Shown here in pieces: positions 37,122 through 47,062 of a stretch of 64,000 nt of DNA. This DNA comes from Helichrysum umbraculigerum (lineage: Eukaryota; Streptophyta; Magnoliopsida; Asterales; Asteraceae). A program made the translations under genes and the position numbers. The DNA lies in assembly GCA_949592205.1 (NCBI GenBank), contig CATIUR010000001.1:239152750-239216749 (forward strand), in the 5' to 3' direction. Each line of letters opens with the position of its first letter. The first letter of the stretch is position 1. The notes under the pieces are model-generated. The model did no database searches and was not told the origin of the DNA. It saw nothing but the letters and a program-made list of their open reading frames with translations.

Positions 37122-37333
37122 TGTTAAAATAAGAAGGTGAAAAGGATCAGAACAAATCGTCATCATTTCCTAATTTAAGGAGATCGTGTCTTAGGCAGCA
37201 AACCAAGGATCATCCTGTGATTTTGTTTCTATAATTATCCTTCTAAATTCATGTATAAATAGAGGATATGTGATTGTCCGATTGATATATGAAATTAATA
37301 CAAAAAACCTTATAATTTCTTTACTTGTTGAAG
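37122..37333 (+). repeat. 5' LTR of copia element
   Basis: Starts TGTTAAAATAAG and ends CTTGTTGAAG. TATAAATAG at 37254-37262 is the probable core promoter for the element's transcript. Confidence 0.95.
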
Positions 37334-37416
37334 TGGTATCAGAGCCTCTAATTGGGGCCTCATCATTTACCCAGTAAAACAAAATTGTATCACCTAAATC
37401 GAAAACCACAGTCGCC

Positions 37417-40400
37417 ATGACAGGAGGTGCCAACATCTCTGGTTCCTATTTGGCATTACAATTAGCCACCCTTTTGCAAAATAATACCAATCAACAATCT
37501 CAAAACCCCAAGTTATCTGACAATCTTCAGATTAATCTGAAGCTAAACAGCACCAACTACGCCTTGTGGACACGAATGATCCGGGTTGCTATAGGCGGCA
37601 GATCAAAAAATCTATTATCACACTTAACCCAAACACCATCAGAAAAATCAACATCAGAAAAATATGAGTTATGGGAACAAGAAGACCTGATTGTGTTCTC
37701 TTGGCTCATTCAAAACATTGAACCAATATTAGCCGGAAATCTTACCGAATTTGCCACTGCGAAAGAGCTGTGGGATGCATTAGCAATCACTTACAGTAGT
37801 GGTAAAGATAAACTCCAAACCTTTAACCTTCATGTTAAAGCCAACGAAATCAAACAAACCAATAAGCCCCTCGAAGAATTTTGGATTTCCTTGCAAGGGG
37901 TATGGGGTGAAATCGATCGAATCGATCCAAACCCGATGAAGTGTCCAGACGATATCAAAACATATGCCAAAATCAGATCCGATCAAAAACTATTTCAGTT
38001 CTTGAATGGTTTAGATCGGAAATTCGAACCTATCATCCGAGAAATTCTCCGGGTTGATCCGCTTCCTACCGTCGAATCCGCATATGCCACAGTTCGTAAG
38101 GAAGCCGCTCACCAGATAATTATGGGAGCAACAGTCAACGAAACACAAGGCATCGCTTCCGGCTTAATTGCCAGAGAACTTACCGACAGCGGCGGTTTTG
38201 TATCAAAGGGGTTTCGTCGGAACGACGGCAAGAAAAAGGGGATCCAAGATGATAAATCTCATCTCAAGTGTGATGAGTGTGGTATGTCAAGACACACAAA
38301 GGAGCAATGTTTTGAAATCGTCGGATACCCTGATTGGTGGACCGGTCCAAAAAAGGGCACCAAATCAGGCAAGGAAAAACCCACTGTCTCTACCACCACC
38401 AAAGATAGTGGAAGTGATCAACGAGTAGCCGGATTTGGTGGAATGGCAGCGGCGGCGAACGGAGCTCAAAGGGATGAAGCCTCATTTTCAGTGGTGGAAG
38501 GTACAAAGAAAAAAGAAAAGTGTGGTTTTAAAAATAAACAATCCACACGTACTGTGGGAAATAATGATAATGGACATAATTGTTTTTTGTATGGACCTAA
38601 TTGTTTTTTGTGTTGTAGTCTAAGCCCATTAAAGTTAAATGGAGAAGCTCACAATGTCCATTGTAAAACTTCAAATGGGCCATGGATATTTGATTGTGGA
38701 GCAACAGATACAATGACGTACGAGTTATCTGATTTTTCAGAAATTTCAAAACCTCGGAAAACACATATCCAAGCAGCAAATAAAGGGAAAATGGATGTAA
38801 AAACCGGAGGAACGATCAAAATTTCTCCAGACATTAAACTTTCTAATTGTATTTATGTTCCTACATTGTCACACAAACTCTTATCAATAAGTCATGTGAC
38901 GAAAGAACTCAATTGCTCAGTTCTCATGCATCCAGAATTTTGTCTTTTACAGGATATCAGGACGGGACAGATTATTGGGCGTGGCACTGAGAGAGAGGGA
39001 CTGTACTATGTTGATGAAGTTAGTTCAAATGGGAATGTGATGCTAGCTCATGGAACAAGGGAAAGAGAAGCATGGTTATGGCATAGAAGACTGGGACATC
39101 CTTCAGTTGGTTATTTACATACTTTGTTTCCTAAACTTTTTCCGTCGAATAAACCAATTTCTTGTGAAAGTTGCATTTTAGCTAAAAGCCACAGACAAAC
39201 CTATAAACCTAGCAACACTAGAGTTCAAGTTCCTTTTTCATTAATTCATTCTGATGTGTGGGGTCCTGCCCCGGTTCTTGGGGGTCAAAATTTCCGGTAT
39301 TATGTAATTTTTGTTGATGATTGCACCCGGATGACTTGGATTTATTTTTTAAAAAATAAGGCTGAAGTATATGATAGGTTCACTGTTTTTTATACCATGA
39401 TTCAAACACAATTCCAACAGTCAATCAAAGTTGTGAGATCAGATAATGGTGGGGAGTATATAAACTCACAAATGAACCTGTTTTTTCAATCAAAAGGGAT
39501 AGTCCATCAAACCACATGTCCACATACCCCAGAACAGAATGGTGTTGCTGAACGGAAAAACAGACTTTTACTAGAAATGACTAGAGCTCTAATAATTGAA
39601 TCATGTATTCCGAAACATTTTTGGCCAGAAGCTCTAGCCACTGCCACCTACTTAATTAATCGCCTTCCAACAAAAATCCTCAAAATGAAAACACCACTTA
39701 AAACTCTCACTGGATACCATACACCTCCGTCAACACTTACCCTTCCACCTAAAGTGTTTGGATGTACTGTCTTTGTTCATGTTCCGAAATCGTATCGTGA
39801 TAAACTAGATCCGTGTGCTGAAAAATGTGTCTTTGTGGGATATGGAGTAACCCAAAAAGGGTATAGGTGTTATAACCCGAAAACTCGTCATATGTTCACC
39901 ACAATGAACTGTGATTTTCTTGAAACCAAGTATTTCTATTCCCAGCCACCCAGTGGTCAGGGGGAGGAACAGTATGACACACTGAGCTGGCTAGGATATT
40001 CTCAAAGCCCTCCAGAAGAACAGCCATAAGAACAGTCCTCTCCAGAACAGCTCTCCCAGGAACAACAAATCAGTGCCACCGAAAATATGAGTCCAAACCT
40101 GATATCCGAGGTACGTGATCCATCACCAAATGGTATACCTGAAACTATACCAGATTCCACAAATGAAAATGTGCAGGATAGTTCAGAACAGATTAATACG
40201 GAGGTTCCAACAAGATATGTGCTACCATCAAGATCTACCAGAGGAATTCCTGCAAAGCGTTTTTCTCCAGAAAAATTTTCCAGAAGTTCTAAATATCCTA
40301 TAGCTAACACAGCAAAAGGATATCTATCTGAAGAAGCAAAAGCATTCACAGCAAAATTGTATTCAAAAGAGATTCCATCAAACGTAGAGCAGGCTTTGAA

Positions 40401-41921
40401 AATATGTAAATGGAAAGATGCTATGAAGGTCGAGATGGATGCACTGGAGAAAAATGAAACATGGGACAAATGTATCTTGCCACAAGGAAAGAAATCAGTC
40501 GGATGCCGGTGGATCTATACAGTTAAATATAGACCAGATGGGGAAGTAGAAAGATATAAAGCTCGATTAGTTGCCAAAGGGTACACTCAGACATATGGAA
40601 TTGACTATTCTGAAACATTCTCTCCAGTTGCAAAGCTGGATACAATAAGGGTCTTGTTCTCAGTAGCAGCAAATCAAGGTTGGCCTCTTCATCAGTTTGA
40701 TGTTAAGAATGCTTTTTTACACGGAGAGTTAAAAGAGGAAGTATATATGGATCCTCCACCTGGTTTTTCTCAGAATTTCAAACAAGGAGAAGTCTGTAAG
40801 TTAAAGAGATCTCTTTATGGACTAAAACAGTCACCCAGAGCATGGTTTGGCAGGTTCACACTAGCAATGAAAAAGTATGGGTATATACAAAGTAATTCTG
40901 ATCACACCTTATTTCTTAGCCGTAAAGGAGATCGTATAACATGTTTGATAATTTATGTCGATGACATGATTATCACTGGGAATGATGAAAGTGAAATCAA
41001 GAAGCTTAAAGAAGATTTGTGTGCAGAATTTGAGATGAAAGACTTGGGAAATTTAAGATACTTCCTTGGAATTGAGGTGTTGAGGTCACAGCTAGGGATT
41101 TTCATTTGTCAGAAGAAGTACATATTGGATTTTTTAGCTGAAACTGGAATGATTGATTGTAAGCCGGCAGATACACCTATGGTTATCAATCAGAAATTAT
41201 TTATGAAATCTGATGGTGAGTTTGCTGATAAAAACAGGTACCAACGAATGGTAAGGAAGTTGATTTATCTGTCTCATACTCGTCCAGATATAGCTTATGC
41301 TGTGGGAGTAGTAAGTCACTTCATGCACCAACCTCAAGTAGAGCATATGGATGCAGTTCTTAGAATTCTCAGATATCTCAAAGGAACTACAGGTCATGGA
41401 GTATTGTTTAAAGCAAATGGTAATCTGAATATTCAGATATATACAGATGCTGATTGGGCTGGAGACAAAGGTAACAGAAGGTCAACATCAGGGTATTTTT
41501 CTATGGTAGGAGGCAATCTTGTCACATGGAAGAGTAAGAAGCAAAAAGTTGTATCTTTGTCAAGTGCTGAGGCTGAATTTCGAGGTATAGCTAAAGGCTT
41601 AGCAGAAGCATTATGGTTGAAGAAACTTGTGACAGAGTTAGGGTTCGCTCCTAAAGAAAGTATTCAGATAATGAGTGATAATGAAGCAGCTATTCAAATC
41701 TCAGAGAATCCAGTTCAACATGAAGAACTAAGCATGTGGAAGTTGATCGTCATTTTATCAAAGAGAAACTTGAAAATGGCATTATAAAGTTGCCATTCGT
41801 TAAATCTGAAGATCAACTGGCAGATATCCTAACTAAAGCAGTAGGAACCTCTATTTTCCACAAGTGCTTAAGCAAGTTGAATTTTGGTAGTCCCACAATT
41901 CAACTTGAGGGGGAGTGTTAA
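37417..41921 (+). pseudogene. Copia gag-pol polyprotein with one stop and one frameshift
   Basis: From ATG 37417: gag (UBN2-like, NYALWTRMI), CCHC knuckle (CDECGMSRHTKEQC), aspartic protease (WIFDCGATD, about residue 425), integrase zinc region (HRRLGHP, CESCILAK) and catalytic core (SDVWGP, VRSDNGGEY, PEQNGVAERKN). A TAA at 40027-40029 stops the first 870 codons between integrase and reverse transcriptase. The same frame resumes and encodes reverse transcriptase (YVDDMIITG, 40953) and RNase H (YTDADWAGDK). Near 41725-41735, one base is missing relative to the family, so the last ~60 codons (VDRHFIKEKL to QLADILTKA) are in another frame, ending at 41919-41921 in the 3' LTR. The two lesions make the copy unable to produce a complete polyprotein. 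Confidence 0.93.
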
Positions 41922-42127
41922 AATAAGAAGGTGAAAAGGATCAGAACAAATCGTCATCATTTCCTAATTTAAGGAGATCGTGTCTTAGGCAGCAAACCAA
42001 GGATCATCCTGTGATTTTGTTTCTATAATTATCCTTCTAAATTCATGTATAAATAGAGGATATGTGATTGTCCGATTGATATATGAAATTAATACAAAAA
42101 ACCTTATAATTTCTTTACTTGTTGAAA
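41916..42127 (+). repeat. 3' LTR of copia element
   Basis: Matches the 5' LTR base for base as far as I can read, apart from the last base. Supplies TATAAATAG at 42048-42056. Confidence 0.95.
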
Positions 42128-44334
42128 TTGACAATGCAGAAAATCCTCATAATCTGAAAATGGTTTCCCAGCCGAGCCTATTGCAGGATCATTCACTACA
42201 CAACCTTGATCCTCGGTTTGAACTGTCTGATCTCTAACTAACGCAACTTCTTGAAAAGCTTGTTGTAACACAGTTGGGTCTGATATTTGTAAATTATCAG
42301 GGGATATCCCCAAATCAAATGTTGGGAAATCATTGTTATTCAATTTCCTTCGTTTCACTGTCCCAATGTAAGATTTTTCTTGATATTGCAGCAGTGATGT
42401 ACCCACTTCAAAGTTTTCAAGACCACCATTTTTCTCCAATTCATCCTTCTCACATACCGTCACATCTTCCTTTTTTTTGTCAGTTTCATCAAGATGTTCT
42501 GTCTCTTCTCCGACATCCAATGCAGATTTTTTAGGTGCTGTTTCAACCACGTTTGATTTTTCAGAAGTACCCTCATTTGGATTTTCAGAAAATGTGCTTT
42601 TTACTGCACATAACGGCTCAACAATCAGTATTGATGATTCTGGCTTCTTTGATGACTGCCCAATTTCTGTGACATGATGAGACGTTGGTGATAAAATCTC
42701 GTTATCAGAATCAGGTGCATATTCCTTCTTTAAAACCCTTGTAACATTAAAAATTGAGTTTCTTTCGACTGCTAAATCAAGAAGTTCCGGATCAAATGGA
42801 TTAGATGACATCAAACTCTTTATACAGTTATCAATGTGCTCTTTATATTTTCGAACACAAACCAGATTTCGTTTGATCATCATTTTAGAATCCTGTAATA
42901 TACAATGTAAGAAAGTTACATACTCTTAATTTTTAGAATCAGGTGCATATTGAATTTTATACTCTCTTTTTTTCTGATAATAATTCATCACAAAAAACTT
43001 TTGTACATATGAATGAATATACAATGTAAGAAAGTTACATACTCTTAAATTTTCATCTCCAATCTCAAAAACATGATCTGAAGGAGAGTCATCCATGTGT
43101 TCTAACTGTCTTCCATCGAAATCTGTGTAAAAAAAAAATTCAATTGCCAAATTTTTTTTTTCGTATGTTTTAAAATGCAGTTGTCTAATTTATTTCAAAA
43201 ATAGATAACAATGTTATATGAATATCAAATAATTTACCCATTTCTTTACTTCTCTTTCTCTTTTTTCCAGAAGAATCACTGATCTCCTCTACATATTTCA
43301 CTAAATCTTCTTCATATCCTTCAAGAATTCTCACATGCTGTAAACCAAAACCGCCACTCTCTATCTCTTCATTTTCACGAGATGTTAAAGTAACAGAATT
43401 CCAATTCCTGATTCCTGGATACATTCTTGCAGCTTCCTCATTTCCAATTGTTGTACAATGCACGTAGATCAACTACAAAGGTAAAATTTCAGTAAACATA
43501 AATTTCAGAAACCTGCCACACAATGGTAACTTTATATTACATTATTAAAAACTTATACTTACCACAAGGATCAACAAGGGACCATCAAAATGGTTTGTAG
43601 GTTTAAAGGTGGTAGTCATCCTCACAATTGAATCCAAAATGTAACCACACCAGTCATAATGAAGTATGTCTACATTGTTGCAGTCAACCAGAGGTATAAT
43701 CGATTCATTGATAGATCCACTTGGGCAACACTCGATTAGTAAAGTCGTTACCAATGCAAGGAAACTTAGCTTGTACCATCTATCACCCTCTATGTAATCC
43801 ACCATCCAGTCATGAAGTCGATTGACAATGATTTTTTCTTTGCCTTTAACTTCAAAATGTCTTCTGAATTCCCCAATCACCTCTGGACCTCCTCTTTGTG
43901 GATTATAAGCATCAAATTTGTAATTTGTAATCGGCAAGCCAACAACATCATGAATGAGCTGTTTTGTCACTTTGATTGCTCTGCCATCCGGGAAGTACAA
44001 ACGACATGTATCTGGGTCAAAGCTTTGCACAACAAAAAGGCCTAATTTTAAAGGCACTGTGTCATAGTCAAAGCAGTCAAGCAACGGTCCGAATCCTAGG
44101 TCTCTTATAAGTTCCTTTTGCTTTCCAGTGGTGGACTTTAGTACTGATTTTAACCAACGTGGCGAAGATCTACCCTTTATCTTACCAAAAACAACCTTCT
44201 TTGCATTTCTTTTTCTTTTATTTGTTGATCTCTTCTTCTCAACTTCAACTTTTATACTTTTTAATTTGGTGTACTTTTTGTGAGCACTTTCTTTCACTGA
44301 TTTATTTAAGAAGTGTACTACATCAATGATATCA

Positions 44335-44806
44335 GACAAAAATATTACTAACAGGACATAAAATGCAGTAGCAATATTTTAAAAATTAAGTAAAACAAGT
44401 GGTAGTAAAATAATGATGTTCACAACTTTAATAAAATGTAGTTGCAAGTGATTTCAAGTATGTAAAGAAATGTTTGTTTTATATCATTTTGTAATTTTAC
44501 AGTCAAACTACTAAAATGCGGTTAGCAGCACAAAAGATATAGTAACACAACTTCATTATCGTAGTAGCAATATTTTTTAAAAAATTAAGTTGACTTGATT
44601 TGTGGCAATTAGACAAAAATATTTATTAACAGGACATAAAATGCAGTAGCAATATTTTAAAAATTAAGTAAAACAAGTGGCAGTAAAATAATGAGGTTCA
44701 CAACTTTTATAAAATGTAGTTGCAAGTGATTTCAAGTATGTAAAGAAATGTTTGTTTTATATCATTTTGTAATTTTACAGTCAATCTACTAAAATGCAGT
44801 TAGTTG
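44335..44806. repeat. Tandem duplication in intron 2 of MULE protease gene 2
   Basis: About 190 bp starting ACAAAAATATT at 44336 recurs at 44614 (spacing about 278 bp). It carries ACAGGACATAAAATGCAGT and ATAAAATGTAGTTGCAAGTG in both copies. Small differences only. The first copy overlaps the start of exon 3. Confidence 0.85.
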
Positions 44807-45411
44807 TTTGAATATGCACAAAAGATATAGTAAGACAACTTCATTATTGTAGTGTAATAGAGAGTTTTTAAAAACAAAGATAAAGTCTCCAAGAGTCATA
44901 AAATGCAGTTATCTATATTCAAGATGCATTAGAATATTTAATATTATTAACAATTCCATTTTAAAGTATAAACTACAAAATCAACTGTCATAAACACGTT
45001 AAAATCATCAAAATAAAAATGTTCAGATGTAGCATCATACACTTTAGCTTTGATTCTTAACATTTTTACAGATCTAAAATCATGCAGATATAAAAACAGA
45101 TTTTTATATAAAACAAGTATATACCTCTGGATACCGATTCCGCTTCATCGCTACCTTCCGATGTCAAGTTTACATGCATCGTTTGCTTCTTTTTTTTCTC
45201 TTCGAACCTGTAGCGTGTTCTTCTTTGGCTCCTACGTGTAGCTGACAAATAAAATCAAGTATTATAAGTAGAAAAAATGAAGAAAATAGTCACAAAACGA
45301 AGATTAAACATATTTTGATCGGAAACACTTACGAGTCGCATCATTTTTTGATATTTCTAAAGCATAATCTTGTGAAGCAGACAACGGTGTAGGTGTAAGT
45401 ATTTTCGACAT

Positions 45412-45639
45412 GATTAAATCATCAAAAAACTGAAACGATGATGATCGTCGACGGTGTTTGGACGGAAGATTTGAACGTCGTTGACGGATTTGTGATTTTT
45501 GATCCTTTTATTTGATTTTTAATCGACGATTTCTTTGGATGAAGATGGTGTTTGCTTGTTGCAGTAGAGAGAGGGTGGGAAAAAAATCACAATAAAGTAG
45601 ATGTTGACCGTTCTGACCGAATAAGATTGATGGAGTCAA
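45412..45639 (-). promoter_or_regulatory. Putative promoter of MULE protease gene 2, next to right terminal repeat
   Basis: The 228 bases between the gene 2 start codon and the right terminal inverted repeat must contain its promoter and 5' leader, as is usual for MULE genes driven from the element ends. No clear TATA box picked out. Confidence 0.35.
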
Positions 45640-45791
45640 AAGGATTTACACATTTGGTCCCTTGACCATATTATTTGCAGTCTCGTCCCTGTTGACTGGA
45701 TTCATCTTTGCCGTTGGAATGGAATGGACGGTGGGGATGAGCTCTGCCTTTGCTGCTCCTATAACACCCCCATCCCCTCTGAACCAAACCC
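45640..45791 (-). repeat. Right terminal inverted repeat of giant MULE
   Basis: Complement of the left repeat at 23721-23870 (collinear blocks listed there). It directly abuts the ATT run at 45792. Confidence 0.7.

Positions 45792-45840
<49 letters not shown>
45792..45840. repeat. (ATT)n microsatellite at right end of giant MULE
   Basis: About 16 uninterrupted ATT units directly outside the right terminal repeat, mirroring the run at 23681-23720. Confidence 0.95.
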
Positions 45841-46110
45841 GTACTCAAGTGAAATTAAATTCGAGTTTCAGGTAAAAGAAAAAAATAATAAAACCCAACA
45901 TTGAATCAATTATATAAGTAAAATATATTTGTTACATAAAAACCTAGATAAATCAAATTCCATGAGCTAATTTTGGTGATTAGTTAGGTTATAAGTTGAC
46001 ATAATTTATTACACAATATTTATATTTTTACAAGTACAACTAAGATCAACCGATTTAAACTATAGCCATCCTATAAGTGACTCAACCAAGATGCCCAATG
46101 TTGTTAAATA
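45841..46110. other. Intergenic, no gene seen
   Basis: AT-rich, no structure noticed. Confidence 0.5.
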
Positions 46111-46512
46111 CACTACAACAAATGTGTCATTTATTCACATTTTTTAAAAATGTGTGAAATTTATTTTTAAATTATCCACACTTATAATTGTGTAGAAAAT
46201 TGTTACATCAATAAGTGTGGAAATCACCACAATCTTCACACATATAAGTGTGAGAAAAAAAGAACACTTTAAAGTGTGAGAAAAATTTTGTAACACCCAA
46301 TTTATCCACACTTTCTTTTGTGTAGAAAATCATGTTTTACAAGAAAAATTAATAGTTTTAAGTGTTGAAAAGTTGTAATTGTCCGCACGTTTAAGTGTGA
46401 GCTTTTCTTTCTTACATACATAAGTGTGAAAAATCTTATTTTTTTCAAAAAGTTTTGCATACTTTTTAAAGCGTGAAGAAAGATGTGTGGTAAAATGACA
46501 TTTTTTTTAGTG
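46111..46512. mobile_element. Small CACTA-like non-autonomous element, TSD ATA
   Basis: 402 bp. Left end CACTACAACAAATGTGTCAT, right end AAATGACATTTTTTTTAGTG; the terminal CACTA/TAGTG and the AATGTGTCATTT/AAATGACATT words are complementary. A perfect 3-bp duplication ATA flanks it (46108-46110, 46513-46515). The inside is filled with AAGTGTGAR/CACACTT repeats in both directions. No coding capacity. Confidence 0.85.
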
Positions 46513-46515
46513 ATA

Positions 46516-47062
46516 AATACTGATTAGAGGAGTGAGGGAGAAACAATTGAATCTATGTGGGTGAGAAGGACAATAACAACGAAGATCAAAACGGTGTAGT
46601 TTCATTTGGTTGGCACATCACAAGTTCACAACCACTTTACCTGTCTATATAATCTAATACGGAGTAAAATTTAATAATGTAAAGAATTGGGAGCTGTAGC
46701 TCTAAAGTTGTTTGTACAAAGAAATAGAGAATGAAGGCCACTTGACAATTGGCTGACGTGGACCCTCCACAATGATATGGTCAACATATTTCATGCTTTT
46801 CAATTCCTATCTTACGCTGTTAAGGCTTTGACCAAAATTCTACGGAGTATTTGTTTATCTTTATGCCTATTTTAATATATATATTCTTCTCCCACGTGAT
46901 TTAAATCATATCATTTTTAAACATCTCATAAAAATATGAACGCACCATATGTCCAGCTGCGCCACCTTTCTTTCCATTTCTCATTTCATATATTTGTTAT
47001 AATTTTCGTTCCCCTTTTATAATTGTCTCCGGTACCACCACAACTTAACCCGCAACAAAAAA
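46516..47062 (+). promoter_or_regulatory. Upstream region of receptor kinase gene
   Basis: About 550 bp between the CACTA-like insertion and the start codon at 47063. AT-rich; TATATATT at 46876 and a TATATTTG near 46989 are candidate core elements, neither decisive. Confidence 0.3.

Larger units (their letters stand above)
37122..42127 (+). mobile_element. Ty1/copia retrotransposon, very recent insertion, TSD TTGAC
   Basis: 5006 bp. LTRs 37122-37333 and 41916-42127 (212 bp each) appear identical except for the last base (G versus A). They are flanked by TTGAC at 37117-37121 and 42128-42132. A primer binding site TGGTATCAGAGCC (initiator Met tRNA type) follows the 5' LTR at 37335 and a purine tract TTGAGGGGGAG precedes the 3' LTR. 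Each LTR has a TATAAATAG box (37254 and 42048). Short LTRs and ~5-kb size fit the Ale/Retrofit-like copia lineages, but lineage is not certain. It interrupts MULE protease gene 2. Confidence 0.97.
24490..44915. repeat. Dispersed AAAATGCAGT motif, dozens of copies in both orientations
   Basis: AAAATGCAGT or ACTGCATTTT occurs again and again in introns and spacers, for example near 24513, 25640-25850, 26940, 26980, 27735, 27975, 28051, 28225, 28478, 29370, 31210-31300 (four in tandem), 33512, 34172, 34337-34400, 34572-34760, 36365, 43175, 44360, 44640 and 44902. One-base variants (AAGATGCAGT, AAAATGTAGT, AAAATGCATT) are also common. It is absent from the later copia insert. My count by eye is around 40; a computed count is needed. 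Confidence 0.9.
35088..45411 (-). pseudogene. Ulp1-type cysteine protease, MULE cargo gene 2, split by copia insertion
   Basis: Minus-strand exons: 45411-45333, 45241-45125, 44347-43563, 43472-43238, 43122-43043, 42892-36413 (carrying the insertion), 36305-36125, 36025-35909, 35779-35615, 35498-35088. If the copia element and one copy of its 5-bp duplication are ignored, they join in frame to 1212 residues, one fewer than gene 1. Same layout: N-terminal domain (SSPRWLKSVL, DLGFGPLLD, IKVTKQLIHDVVGLP), charged middle with a coiled-coil-like stretch (QKQKESDMKKKIDEEN), and a catalytic domain with His1040, Asp1057 and Cys1117 (YVDCGIFLMRHM). The insertion lies near residue 687, separating the N-terminal part from the protease. 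Except for the insertion I see no lesion, so the gene was probably functional until recently. The copia element is in antisense orientation to it. Confidence 0.85.
23721..45791. mobile_element. ~22-kb Mutator-like element with FRS-type transposase and two Ulp1-type proteases
   Basis: The element is bounded by degenerate terminal inverted repeats next to ATT microsatellites, so the 9-bp duplication (TTATTATTA on both sides) cannot be distinguished from the microsatellite. Cargo: a transposase gene transcribed inward from the left (24092-27675), and two paralogous Ulp1 protease genes on the minus strand, the outer one transcribed inward from the right end (45411 to 35088) and the inner one from 33931 to 28900. 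A copia element inserted later accounts for 5.0 kb; the ancestral length is about 17.06 kb. Ulp1-carrying MULEs (often called Kaonashi or KI type) are known in plants. Two such genes plus recognisable inverted repeats in one element is the notable part here. The dispersed AAAATGCAGT motif is coextensive with the element. Confidence 0.8.

Noticed and set aside
40002..40469. 155-codon minus-strand frame
   Set aside because: Antisense shadow of the copia polyprotein; serine-rich readout of the opposite strand.
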